Shown here: positions 11,181 to 22,090 of the stretch, in pieces
How the letters are laid out: each line of letters begins with the position of its first letter
Position numbering within the stretch: the first letter of the stretch is position 1
Source: Larix kaempferi
Taxonomy: Eukaryota > Streptophyta > Pinopsida > Pinales > Pinaceae
Direction of reading: 5' to 3'
Length of the DNA stretch: 64,000 nucleotides
Assembly (NCBI GenBank): GCA_027924585.1
Contig: BSBM01001387.1
Coordinates: forward strand, 372,001-436,000
Translations under genes and position numbers: made by a program
The notes under the pieces: generated by a model
Databases searched by the model: none
What the model was told of the DNA's origin: nothing
The model's input: the letters and a program-made list of their open reading frames with translations, nothing else

Positions 11181-12474
11181 CCTTCTAGGTTGAGAGTCAT
11201 GCTTCCTAGAAGCTTCCTGCCTTTGATTAATCTGAACATCATTAGGATCCATGTGTCCACCACTTGTTCATCGAAACAAGCCTCACCATACTTTTCTTAT
11301 AAGCCATATCATATGGTCTTTTCCCTACAAGTCCAATCCCGTCAGATGGTTAGGAACATACCATAATAAAATTTAATCAATTCATATAACAATCATTCAC
11401 AAATATGTAGGTATCTTAGCTAATGCTTCGGCACAACATATATATGGAACTATCTAGATGTCCACTATCTTCGTTACAACATACTACCTAGAGTGTGTAC
11501 TATTCTAAGCATGTTAGCAGGAGATATCATCCAAGATAGGTTCATAAAATTTGTGTAGCATTACTGCTATTTAAACAATCATATACATAAAAAATACTAT
11601 ATGAGCCTACTGTTCATCAATAAAGGAACTAGATCACATTGCTCTATATCCTTCCTAATTCTAGAAATATAGATCCGCTTACAAATTGTTATGGAAACAT
11701 ATTCAAAGTCAACAAATATAATCTATAAGAGCAATAAATCCAAATACTTATATTTTATTTTTTTGTGGGTGGGCTCCCACTGCCTCCTTGTGGGATCCAT
11801 GAGAGTCCTATGTTCTTCATTTTCTTGCTGGGAGATCATCACCTCAACATGGGGAGCACTAGAAGAAGAACTACATTCGACGATCTTCTGCACTTTCTTC
11901 GGAATCATCATTCCTTGACTTCTTATGTGGGGTATCTTCATCGATATCAGCAGTTGAGGCTTCATGTTTCCTCTTCTGATTCTAGAACCTTTTCATTGAT
12001 GAACTTCAAAAGATCATTTTCTCTTAAAATGAGAAGAACCCTAGACTTCCAAGAATGAAGTTGGAAGCCCCATCAAGTCGATCTTCAACCTTCATGCCAA
12101 TCATCTTGACAGTAGAATTGGATTAGAAACCCTAGCAGGAGCTAAGTCAACAATGAAGTTTGGAATCTTGCAAAACTGACTCCACAGATAGATGCACCCT
12201 ATCAAGGCAAGTTTAGAGAAGGTAGGATCGAGCCAAATCTATGGACCGGACAGCACAAAACTTGAAACCCTAATTTTTGCAATAACTGTAGCAACTGCGG
12301 AATTAGATCAAAAAATGAAACTTCTCAGAACTAGTATTTTTCTTCACCAAAAGATGTACCTTCCCTAGGGAGAAATTTCCAATGCAATTTTCAAGCCAAA
12401 CTAAGAAGGGAAGGCCCTGAAATGTGAAACCCTAGTTTCTGGCAATGGCTTCTTTTAGAACTGCTCTGAAACCA
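11181..12474 (-). other. 5' internal region of copia A, non-coding, gag deleted
   Basis: Collinear with B 24,192-24,850 and then with B 25,530-25,859. The matching landmarks are CATCCTTCTAGG, GGTCTTTTCCCTACAAGTC, GAGTGTG, CCCACTGCCT and AGATCATTTTCT. The B gag (24,841-25,530) has no counterpart, so A lost gag at about 11,985. The PBS lies at 12,463-12,474 on the minus strand. Confidence 0.75.
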
Positions 12475-13386
12475 TGTTAGAATTTATAGCAGCATAACCA
12501 GGATCACTAAAAGAATGGCAAAGCATAGAAACAAAATGAGTGTGGAGCTCGTTTAACCATGATGATAAGAACAATCATCTCCCAACCATAGACAAAGTTA
12601 TTGGTCTCCCCCGAGCTCACACCTTCCAATAGAGAACGATGTACATCCTGATAGTAGCAGCGGAAACCCAAGAAAACAAGAGAGAAACTTCTCCAATAGT
12701 GGAGAACCCCAAAAATTAGTCTCCTAGTTGCAGTAGTGAACCTCTCTTGGCTAGAGCGAACTTGGTTGAGTGAATGACCAAATGAGAGGTCGAACTCTCT
12801 ATTTATACACATCAAAAAGTGACTTTTTCCCTTACAGGGTCGATCTGACTTTTCCTAACTGGGACAACCTGACTAGGGCAGTTTTGCCCACTGTTTAGGG
12901 CAGAGTCGGCAGACTGCCCACTGGGCCGACTTGTCTTGGGGGAATAAAAAAAATTACATTTAATAAATCTTTTCTATGTGATTTCACCCCAAGGTTTACA
13001 TTGATTCTTTCAAGGGTTTTACATGATCAAATACATTGATATTTTCTCTCGTAGGAGGTACAATAACAAGATGAAATACAATAAGAATAACTTCCAAAGT
13101 TGCACTATTTCCCTTACAAAGCCGACCTAACTGGGCATTTCTACCCACTGTTTGGGGCAAACTTCCCACTGTTTTGGGGCAGTTTACCCACTGGGCCGAC
13201 TTGTCTTGGGGGAATACAAAAAATTACATTTAATAAATATGTTATTTGTGATTTCACCCCAAGGTTTACATTGATTCTTTCAAGGGTTTTACATGATCAA
13301 ATACATTGATATCTTCTCCCGTAGGAGGTACAATAACAAGATGAAATACAATAAGAATAACTTCTGAAGTTGCACTATTTCCAACA
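12475..13386 (-). repeat. 5' LTR of copia A with an internal tandem duplication
   Basis: 912 bp, from TGTTAGAATTTATAG on plus to CCAACA. A TATA box lies on the minus strand (TATAAATAGAG, about 12,797-12,810). Its U3 half is duplicated: 12,829-13,110 and 13,111-13,386 both run from CCCTTACA through GGGCCGACTTGTCTTGGGGG and the GTAGGAGGTACAATAAC block. CTTCA follows as the presumed TSD, but the partner on the left is lost. Confidence 0.85.
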
Positions 13387-13703
13387 CTTCAGTGGCTGGC
13401 ATATGGCTTCTTTCCAGAGAAGACTTCTTCTAGTGTCTTGTTTTCCAAGATCTTATGAGGACTTTTGTTTTGGACACATGTTGTTGTTCTGGCATCTTCT
13501 GCCAATAGGTGCATGGGTAAGTTTTGATCATGGAGCATGGCTTTAACTGCTTCCATAATAGATCTATTCTTTCTTTCAGCAACTCCATTTTGTTGAGGAT
13601 TGTAGGGAGTTGTCAATTCTTTCTTGATCCTGGCTTCTTTGCAAAAATCTTTGAAATCATTCAGGGAAAGTAGACCTTCGAAGAAGTTTCCAAACAACAT
13701 GGT
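13387..13703 (-). pseudogene. int: copia integrase fragment at the right edge of A
   Basis: The minus strand encodes NDFKDFCKEA, then NPQQNGVAERKNRS, then LEEVFSGKKP. This is the C-terminal half of a copia integrase core, which joins retrotransposon cDNA to host DNA. The last catalytic Glu lies in the QNGVAERKN stretch. Copia A inserted at its left end. At about 13,700 it abuts copia RT sequence on the opposite strand, so an inversion or rearrangement separates it from copia I. Confidence 0.85.
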
Positions 13704-13824
13704 ATTGATGAGCAATATGATAGATTCCAAACCTTCTAGTTTTCATGAAGCAGGCAACCAACATGTTTGGAGGGATGCCATGGTGGAGGAGAACACCTCC
13801 ATCATGAAGAATGATGTTTGGGAC
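13703..13824 (+). pseudogene. pol: Start of copia I reverse transcriptase
   Basis: Encodes LMSNMIDSKPSSFHEA, then VWRDAMVEE and SIMKNDVWD, the segment just before the RT fingers in copia Pol. Element B has the same block at about 23,560-23,690. The next residues (I-V-P-R-P-E) lie at 29,763 onward, beyond J. Confidence 0.85.
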
Positions 13825-14188
13825 TGTTATCGGGCAAACTAGCAGGGCTAGTGCCTAGTAAGCAAATATAAGAAGCGTGACCCAATGTCACCTCGATCAC
13901 AGTTCTAACTTCTTTGGAGTATCAGAACCTCCAAGGGGAAGGACCCTTTGATGTCCTGTAAGACACTAATGCAACCAAAGACTATGTTCTCTACACAAAT
14001 GTTAGCTTTTGACCAATGCCTTATGGAGTCAATGGAAAAGACATACACAAGTAAATCTCATCCAACAAGCCAAGTGATATCGTATCTAACATACATATAT
14101 TGTGCAAGTAGAGATATAATCGATCATGGAATTCATACAATGCTATTAATGCCAATAAGGTTATGCATCAAAGATTTAACAACTACGT

Positions 14189-14925
14189 TTGCTTGTGCCA
14201 GAATTTGTGTTGAGGTAGATCTTGAAAAAGGCCTACCAGAGGAAGTAAACCTGCAGATGGGTGGGTGGGAACACATCCAGAAAGTGGATTACGAACAGCT
14301 ACCTTTTAAAAGAAAAAAATGCCATGAAAATGGTCATTTTGTTAAAAACTGCCCCAAGAATGTCCAGGACAATGTTGAACAGGTCCAGGAGGAAGGCTGG
14401 CTTCAAGTTAAAAAGGGAAAGGCCATTCCCCAAACCAACAAAAGCTCCCAGCCCCCTCTCGTCAGTCGAAGCTTGAAAATGAAGGAGACCACAAACAATA
14501 ACAGCTTCCAGAACTTGCAAAGTGAAGAAGGAGCAATTACTGATACGGAGGAAATCCCAAAAGAACCAACAAGGGAAGAAACTACGATCCCTGATGTTCC
14601 AGAAAAAGATCCAGTCGAGGAAATCCCAAGTGGATCCACCACCCTAGGCGGCTTGTGGGCCGATAAGGTCAAAAGCAAGTCTGTGCCCTCTTCGTCATCC
14701 CTAGATATTTCCTCGGATTCATTTGAGGATGGAGACTTAATGCAACCCCCGAACACCAGAGGCAGAAAGTCCCAAAGGTATCACAGGGAAATTGAAACTG
14801 AATGAGAAATAGAACTAGGGAGACAAAAAAGTTTAGAAGACATGAAGATCCTACAACAATCGAAATCTCAAAGTGGTTTGAAAGAAGGTAGGTCCCGAGC
14901 AAGACCTGGGCCAGCTAAGAAGTAA
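14189..14925 (+). pseudogene. L1 ORF1 protein, C-terminal part
   Basis: Nucleic-acid-binding LINE protein lacking its N-terminal DUF4283-like domain. It begins CARICVEVDLEKGLPEEVNL and continues with HIQKVDYEQLPF. A zinc knuckle follows at about 14,305-14,355; it reads FKRKKCHENGHFVKNC, so the first Cys of CCHC is Arg. The rest is an acidic, Ser/Pro-rich tail. A TGA interrupts at 14,803. The same frame then stays open to TAA at 14,923-14,925, which overlaps the ORF2 ATG by one base. Confidence 0.88.
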
Positions 14926-17900
14926 TGTTAGCAGTCTCTTGGAACTGCAGGGGTCTCAGTGGACAGAACAAAGTTGAAGCACTGAAAAACATTCTCAAGT
15001 CCGAAAAGCCGGATCTCATATTACTCCAAGAGACTAAAATGCAGAGCGCTGAGACTCTAGCTATCTCAGGCTCCATTTGGAAAGACAGTCACGAAATTGC
15101 TATCAATGCTCGTGGAGCGTCGGGAGGTATTGCAACTCTGATATCTTCCAACTTCCTATTCCTCTCTTCAATAGAAAACAACCACTGGCTCCTCACTGAA
15201 ATAAGATCGAAAGACAACATCAATTCCATATACGTCTGCAATGTGTATGGACCCCTACACCATAGGGATAAACTCAATTTTTGGAAAGACCTTAGCAATC
15301 GCAAAGATAGCTTGCACAATGAAAAATTGATCATAGCAGGAGACTTTAATGTCACTAAGAATCAGCGAGAAAAGCATGCTGGAAATATAGTCCGGGACCC
15401 CTTTTGGGGAGAAACTTGAGGATCTTCTACTCGAGCTGGATCTTATGGATATCTCTCTCAAAAATGCTAAGTACACTTGGAACAACAGGAGATGTGGCAT
15501 CGAGCACATTGCTGCAAGGCTAGACCGTGTTCTAATGAGTTCTTCTTTCTTTAACTCCGATTTTTTAATCAGCTCCTTCACTCTCCCCTGCACCTCTTCC
15601 GATCACAAGCCCATATGCCTCTGTATCACAACACCTGAAAACTTGGGCCCCATTCCCTTTCGCTTTAACCCACTCTAGATCCACTCCCCTGACTTTCTCA
15701 ATATAATCTCTCTTGCCTAAACTCAAGCTTTTCGGGTTCTCCCAGTTTCATCTGGGAATCAAAACTTAGAGCGATTAAATCTGAGTTAAAAAAGTGGGCC
15801 AAGCTTTCCTTCAAAAATCCCTCCAGCTCTAAACTCCTTAAATCCAAGCTCTCCAATCTGCATCTCAGGATGGAAACGGAGGATGACACACCCTCAATCA
15901 TCAACGAAGAAAAAGCTCTCGAACTAGATATTCTCAGAGCTGTCGCTCAGGAAGAGGAAATTTGGAGAGTTAAGTCAAGACAACTTTGGCTAAAAGGTGG
16001 TGACAGTAACACCAAATACTTCCACAATCAGGCAAAAGCTCGACGTAGCCAAAATGCTACCAGAGAACCTAAAAACAATAATGGTGATAGGATTAGTGGG
16101 CAAGCGAATCTTGAAGCTCTAGCTCATAACCACTTCAAAGACCTCTTCTCAGACAGTGATGAAACTGACCCGACAGCTCAAGCTGATCTTTTAGATGGGA
16201 TCCCCAGCTTAGTCACAGATAGTGCAAATCGCGAGTTGGCCAAACCAATCATGGAGTATGAAATTGAGCAAGCCATCTGGTCTCTCCAAATGGACAAAGC
16301 CCCTGGGCCAGACGGTTTCACTATAAAATTCTATCGGGCCACCTGGGAGATTATTAAAGATGACTTAAAACGCATGTTGAACTGTACAAGGAAAAAAGAT
16401 AAAATTGGTGGAGCTACCAATTCCTCTTTCCTCGCCCTCATTCCCAAAGAGAAAGCCCCTAACTCCATGAACCGATTCAGGCCCATCTCCCTCTGCAACA
16501 CATCCTATAAAATTCTTGCCAAAATGCTAGCTACTAGAATGAAACGAGTCATGGGGAAACTAATATCTCACTCCCAAGGAGGTTTTATTGTTGGCCGACA
16601 AATCTTGGACAATATAGTCATCGTTCAGGAAGCAGTTCATTCTAGCATGGAAAAAAATCATCAAGGCATGGCTATCAAGCTTGATATGGCAAATGCATTC
16701 GATAGAGTAAATCACAACTTTCTCTACACCATCATGGACAAATTTGGTTTCTCCAGTCGATTTATTCGTTGGATTAGAGCATGCATCAACTCTCCTTGGA
16801 TCACCCCTTTAGTCAATGGAAGACCCTCAACCTTCTTTTTGGCCACTCGAGGTTTACGCCAAGGCTGTCGTTTATCCCCTTTCCTTTATTTACTTCTTGT
16901 TGAATCCCTAAGCAGAAAGCTCCAATCCCTCCAAGACTCTGGTGAGCTAAAAGGAATTAAAATTGTTCAAGGAGTCAAACCTGCGAACCACTCCCAATTT
17001 GTTGATGACACTGTTTTCTTGGGGGGAGCTTCCACCCCAATTGCGTCCAAGTTCAATCTTGGCCTCAACACTTTCTTAAAGGCTTCAGATGGCAAAGTGA
17101 ATCTTGAAAAATCCAAAATCTATTGCTGGAACTGCACTTAGGGGACGATCTCAAGAATTGCAAGGATCCTAGGCTTTGAAGGAATTAAAGATTGGAACTC
17201 CTTCACTTACCTTGGGGTCCCCATTTTCAAAGGCAGGAAAAGAGTGGTTGATTGGCATGGATTAATCTGCAAAATCAAAAACAAAATCAGCACGTGGGGC
17301 TCTCGCTGGTTGAACCCTGCGGCGAAAGTGGTCCTCATCAACTCTATTCTCGCGGCCTATCCCTTATATTCATGCTCCATCTCTCTTGCCCCAAAAACAA
17401 TCATGCTTGAAATCTCTAAAGCACTTCGCAGCTTCCTCTAGCAGCATGGGAAAACCAATGGCACAAAGAAATTTCACCTGATCAGTTGGGAAACAGTTTG
17501 CAGGCCTAAAGCTTATGGAGGGGCTGGGGTCAAAGATCTCTCCTTAATGAACCTTGCCCTCGGTGCCAAAATCTTGTGGAGGCTTATCTCTGGAAAGAAC
17601 GCTTGGTGGAAAGAAATCTTATATAAAAAATACATGCAGGGCAGTAGGTCCAGATGCGTGGAGCACATTGATCATGAAAAGAAAGGAATGGCTATATGGA
17701 ACTTATGCAAAAAATCAGCCTTCATCATCCAGAAAAATCTCTCCTGGACCCTTGGCAACGGTAAAAAAATAAATATCTAGAAGGACAAGTATGGCAACTG
17801 TAACTCTGCAAAAATCTCTGATCTCCGAGATCTGAGATATTGGATGGAACAGGCTAATCTCCATACCCTTTTCGAGCTATCCGTCTGGTCCACTCAAGGC

Positions 17901-19160
17901 AATTGGTTGGGCTAGATTCAACCTGAACTCCCTGAACACTTGCAGTACGACTATAAGACCCTTCTTTCCTGTCTTCATGGTGCCATTCCCATCCACATCT
18001 CGGTGAAGGATAATCGTTGCTTGGGAAATCGGGGGTATTACACCGTAAAAGAAGGATACTCCCACCTGGATAGCCTAAATAACAGTTGCATCAAAGATGA
18101 GAAATGGAAGAGAGTCTGGGACAAGGATGGTTTACCAAAAGTGAATGTCTTCAACTGAACTTTAGCCCACAGGAAAATCCTCACATCGGAAAACCTCAAA
18201 AAGAGGGGAATTGCAGGGCCGGCTAGATGCATCCTCTGCAAAAATGCAGAAGAGACAGTCAACACCTCTTTTTGGAATGCAAGTTTTCCCAAGAAGTGTG
18301 GCACAAAGCTCTCCAGGACGTTCAACCCAATCTCACTCTTCCGACCAACTGGGATGATCTTTTTGCAAAATGGCATCTTTATTATAATAGTTCCTTCTCC
18401 AAGAAACCTAATTTCAAAAGAGCTTGCCTCGCCTTTCCCAAATTCCTATGCTAGAAAATTTGGACAGCCAGAAATCAAGAAATATTTGAGGACACAAGGG
18501 CAAATCCGGGGTAGACTGTCACCTCTGCTAAGGCCCTATGGACTAATACCCTCAGAAATAGAAGTATGAAAAACTTATGCAACGAGCCTCTTAGTGTTGA
18601 AGAGAAAATCTGGGTTTTCGATCTCTGATCCCACTCAGCCCCTCTCTCCCTTCCTGCAACAAGCTTAAAAAGACCCAAAACTGGCATATCAGAATGGACC
18701 CAAAAGAGTTTCAAAACTGGATCCAAACTTTGGATAGTCACATCCTCTTCTTTGATGGTGCCTCAAAAGGCAATCCTGGGTTGGTAGGCATGGGGGGAGT
18801 TCTTATGGACTCCGACGGAAACAAAATGAATGATTATGCTTGGGGGATCGGCAAGAGGACTAACAATGCAGCTGAGTGGCTCGCGTTGATAAAAGGTATG
18901 GAAATTGCAAGGAGCAAAAATGTCAGTGATCCTGTGGTCTTTGGGGACTCTATGTTGGTTATTAGGGAAGCTAGAAGTCTTGTTCTAAGGATTTCCAGCA
19001 TTTCAAATTCTCAGCTAAGGATTTCCACTCCATCTCCTTTCTTCATATTCTAAGACACAACAATCAAATTGTTGATGATTTGGCTAACATTGGGGCACGT
19101 TTGAATTGTGGTCATGCTATCTCAAATGACATTCATAGTTTTGTTGCTTGGGTGCCCTAA
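14925..19160 (+). pseudogene. L1 ORF2: endonuclease, reverse transcriptase, RNase H
   Basis: The endonuclease starts M-L-A-V-S-W-N-C-R-G, with LLQETKM, GASGGIATL, NVYGPL and GDFNVT, a frameshift near 15,410, then RLDRVL and SSDHKPI (about 15,520-15,620). The RT (15,870-17,141 open) has FRPISLCN, SQGGFIVGRQILDN, KLDMANAFDRV (catalytic Asp), RGLRQGCRLSP and QFVDD (usually FADD). Further stops and shifts lead to a zinc-binding CILC...HLFLEC-like segment near 18,220-18,290. RNase H (18,740-19,160) has FFDGASKGNPG, NNAAEW and FGDS. ORF2 would nick DNA and prime reverse transcription at the target. At least five disruptions make it inactive. Confidence 0.93.
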
Positions 19161-20561
19161 AATCCTTCCCCTTAACCCACCTCACCCTTGGTTCCTTCCC
19201 CCTTATCCCTCCTTCCCACTCTCTTCGGGGGTCGCATTAACTCACCAAATCCCTTCCGGATCCCAGCTAATCTCCTCCCTGTCTTATCACCTAATCCGAC
19301 GGCAGCCTCTGACTATACCCACCTGTCTCGCATGCGCCAACCTTAATTGCGGACTTTTCCCAAGACTCCCTCTCGGCTATTTCATGCAGGGTAGCGGTCT
19401 TTGCATCCTGCATTTTCCTCTACGGGTTTGTTGCCTTCCTTCTAGTGTGCTATCTCTTGCAGTTTTTCTTTTTTGCGCCATGGCAGACCTTTGCCATTCT
19501 CTGCATTGTAAAGAGTGTAGAGTGGGACATTCTGGCACTGGCAGAGGCAAGAAACGTTACCTCACTGAACTCCTGCAGAATAACGACGACAATGATAGAA
19601 GAGGGGCCCCTATACTAGCTTGTAGCAATCCTCGTCAATCAGAAGATCAGGGTAATGGAAGGAGATGGGTACCTCTGGATGCAGGCAATGGCATGGGTAC
19701 CAGAGGTGCTATGCATTGTCTCAGCAGTGGCTTCGATTGTGGTACTGGCAGCAGGAAAGTTGGAAACTTCATAAGACTCCGAATCTTGGACATGATGCCC
19801 CTCATCATTTGGCACATGATAGCCCCGAAGATTATGGCAATAAAAATTGGAAGCATACTCTGGGTTACCAGGGAAACTTGGTTGCTCTGGACTCTCCCCA
19901 TGGGCAAGCTAGTCCCTCTCCAGAAGCTCACTCGCAGCTGCAGGACCTGGAAGCCCAAGTCCGTTGGCTTCGTGGTGATTTACTGGATATGAAGAAGGCA
20001 ATTTCGAACCTAGCCACCTTCGTGCAAATCTCTAACTCTGAAGTAAGGAAAAGCACCGGAAAGGCGAAAGACCACTTTGAAAAGTTGATGGGTAAGCATG
20101 ATACATTTTATAGCTGTCTTCGAATTTTGGAAGCAAAAGTGGACTGTATCAGGGTCAATAATGTAAGCACCAGGATTAAATATGGAAGCAGTCCTTCTAT
20201 TATCCTGAATGTGGACAAAGATAATGCAGGCCCAGCGCCTGGCAGCAAGGAGAAAGCCCGAATTCACCATGCTAACTGATATGAGTCATGCTTTTCCCTG
20301 CGACTGTGTAACTTCTTTTTGTTTACCTTCTGCACTTCTGAATCTATGTAATGGGTTTTTGCTCTGCTTTATGTCATGTTTTAGAAGTTTCTATATCATT
20401 TTGTAATAGGCTTAATGCCTTTTTTGAACTTCAAAGGCTAGGCAGTGATGAGTTTGCTTCGGCAACTTTGGTTTTATGGGAACAGCCTCCCCGGCTCTAT
20501 GTAATACTTTTCTCCTTTTTAATATAAAGCTAGTTACCCGTTTGTGTAAAAAAAAAAAAAA
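19161..20561 (+). other. Long 3' region and poly(A) tail of LINE U
   Basis: About 1.4 kb from the ORF2 stop to the poly(A), with AATATAAAG shortly before the tail. It contains an open frame of about 200 codons (19,665-20,279). Its second half is predicted from heptad spacing to be coiled coil (QLQDLEAQVRWLRGDLLDM), and it is rich in Trp/Gln before that. I do not recognise it. It may be ordinary 3' UTR, transduced flanking DNA or a lost accessory ORF. Confidence 0.6.
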
Positions 20562-20879
20562 TTAACAACTACGTGAATAAGATGCCAATGATAAAGATTA
20601 GATGCATTCCACTTCAATTATCCAAAATAGATGTGTCAATCTGTATGTATTAAAGCAATGTAGCAGCAAAATTGTGATATCATCAATTTGCAAGAAGCAG
20701 TAGGAGAAAGTATAAGATCAACCCCAATATGTTAACAAACCAGAAATCCACAAAATGTCTCTAAAATACAAAGCTAGTGCAAAGGTGGATAACCTCCCTT
20801 TATATGAAGTTTGCATCAATATTCAGTAAACATATAAAAACATGAAGTTTACCAACTACTTATTTGCAAAAGTCATAAA

Positions 20880-21411
20880 TGTTAAATTTCATACATTCAT
20901 AGCATAAAACATAAATGCATTACCAAGATCACTAGAAGTAAGACAAAGCACAAAACAACAACACAAAGTTTTACCCTGGGAAACCCAATAGGGAGAAAAT
21001 CCAGCAACCTTCGCAGAGAGATGATAATTCTGAGATCAGAGTACAAATGAAGAAAGAGAGAGAAAGTGAAAGTATCTTTCACAAGTAACCAACCCAAATA
21101 AACCTCCTTATTCTAGTGATGAGAAAATCTGCTCCTCCAAGTGATGCACACTTCACAAGTGTGAAAATGAGATAATGAGGTGCACAAGCCTCATATTTAT
21201 ACATGTGCGAAGCTGGAAAATTCCCTTATGGGGCCGACTTGTCTTTGAGGGCAATAAATATTTTATTAATTACTTTTGCACCCCAAGACTTACATTGATT
21301 CTTTCATGTGTTTACATAATGTTCTTCTCCCTTAGGAGGTATAACCAAGTACAATGATGGTACAATGAAATAAAATAAATAATATCTTCCAAAGTTGTAC
21401 AAAATCCAACA
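20880..21411 (-). repeat. 3' LTR of copia B
   Basis: 532 bp. A minus-strand TATA box (TATAAATATGAGG) lies at about 21,188-21,203. The end CCAACA at 21,411 adjoins the polypurine tract (TTGAGAGGGAG on minus). Confidence 0.93.
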
Positions 21412-22090
21412 CTCCCTCTCAACGAGGAAGGTATTCTTCGGTCTTCATCTGCATCATGATCATCTGGGTTTCATCTTGTACTCAACTCTGTCTCTATCAT
21501 CTTTCTGCATATTGAAGGTTGTCCACACAATCTTTGTGCATCATCATCACCAGTCCTTCGGTGAGTCAAGGAGAATCACTCAATCCTGGATCCAAGAGAA
21601 TCACTCAATCCTGGATATCTGGGATATAAAGCTATAACATCTCTGCTATACAATTTGCTACCTGTCTGTCTCATCTGCCAATGGGGTCCTCCCATATCTA
21701 GCTGAGATCTCAGACGAGCAAAAGGGCACGGCCATCTACTGACTGTCCTACTCTTTTGCCTATGAGATTTCTCCCATATCTGGCTGAGTATCTGGACTGT
21801 AGAGGCACCTGTGCAACCACACGACCAACTGCTGATTGTCCTACTCATTTGCCTATGAGATTTCTCTCATATCTGACTGAGTAACTGGACTGCAAAGGCA
21901 CCAGTGTGGACCCGACCAACTGCTGACTATCCTACTCATCTACCTATGGGATTTCTCCCATATCTGGTTGAGTAACTGGACTGCAGAAGGTACCTGGGTG
22001 AGCCCGACCAATTGCTGACTGTCCTACTCATCTGCCCATGAGATTTCTCCCATATATGGCTAAGTAACTGGACTGCAAAGGCACTTGGGC
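21412..22090 (-). repeat. 3' tail of copia B with a 92-bp tandem array
   Basis: Between RNase H and the 3' LTR. The core is about four and a half copies of a roughly 92-bp unit with GATTTCTCCCATATCTGG, ACTGGACTGCA and GTCCTACTCATC landmarks, with unit starts near 21,763, 21,856, 21,947 and 22,039. Element A has an unrelated short-period array at the same place. Confidence 0.85.

Larger units (their letters stand above)
2912..13386 (-). mobile_element. Ty1/copia element A, truncated and internally deleted
   Basis: A minus-strand copia bounded by a complete 5' LTR (12,475-13,386) and a remnant of the 3' LTR (2,912-3,053). The primer-binding site reads TGGTTTCAGAGC on the minus strand just left of 12,475. 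The region next to the 3' LTR (CTCCCTCTCAAC-AAGGAAGG on plus) is almost identical to the same place in element B, so A and B are one family. A keeps RNase H and scraps of RT but has no gag, protease or integrase core. Copia H is inserted in its 3' tandem-repeat tail. The right flank is copia integrase sequence; the left flank is lost to E. Confidence 0.85.
14189..20561 (+). mobile_element. 5'-truncated plant L1 LINE (U)
   Basis: A non-LTR retrotransposon with a 14-nt poly(A) end (20,548-20,561) and perfect 13-bp TSDs TTAACAACTACGT (14,176-14,188 and 20,562-20,574). K has an uninterrupted, similar site (near 50,030 in reverse). It starts inside ORF1, so the 5' UTR and N-terminal ORF1 domain are missing. 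Order: ORF1 end, ORF2 endonuclease, RT, zinc-binding domain, RNase H, long 3' region. The terminal RNase H is a feature of some plant L1 lineages. Confidence 0.95.

Noticed and set aside
14299-14756. Minus-strand open frames across LINE ORF1
   Set aside because: Antisense of a real ORF1 with a zinc knuckle on plus.
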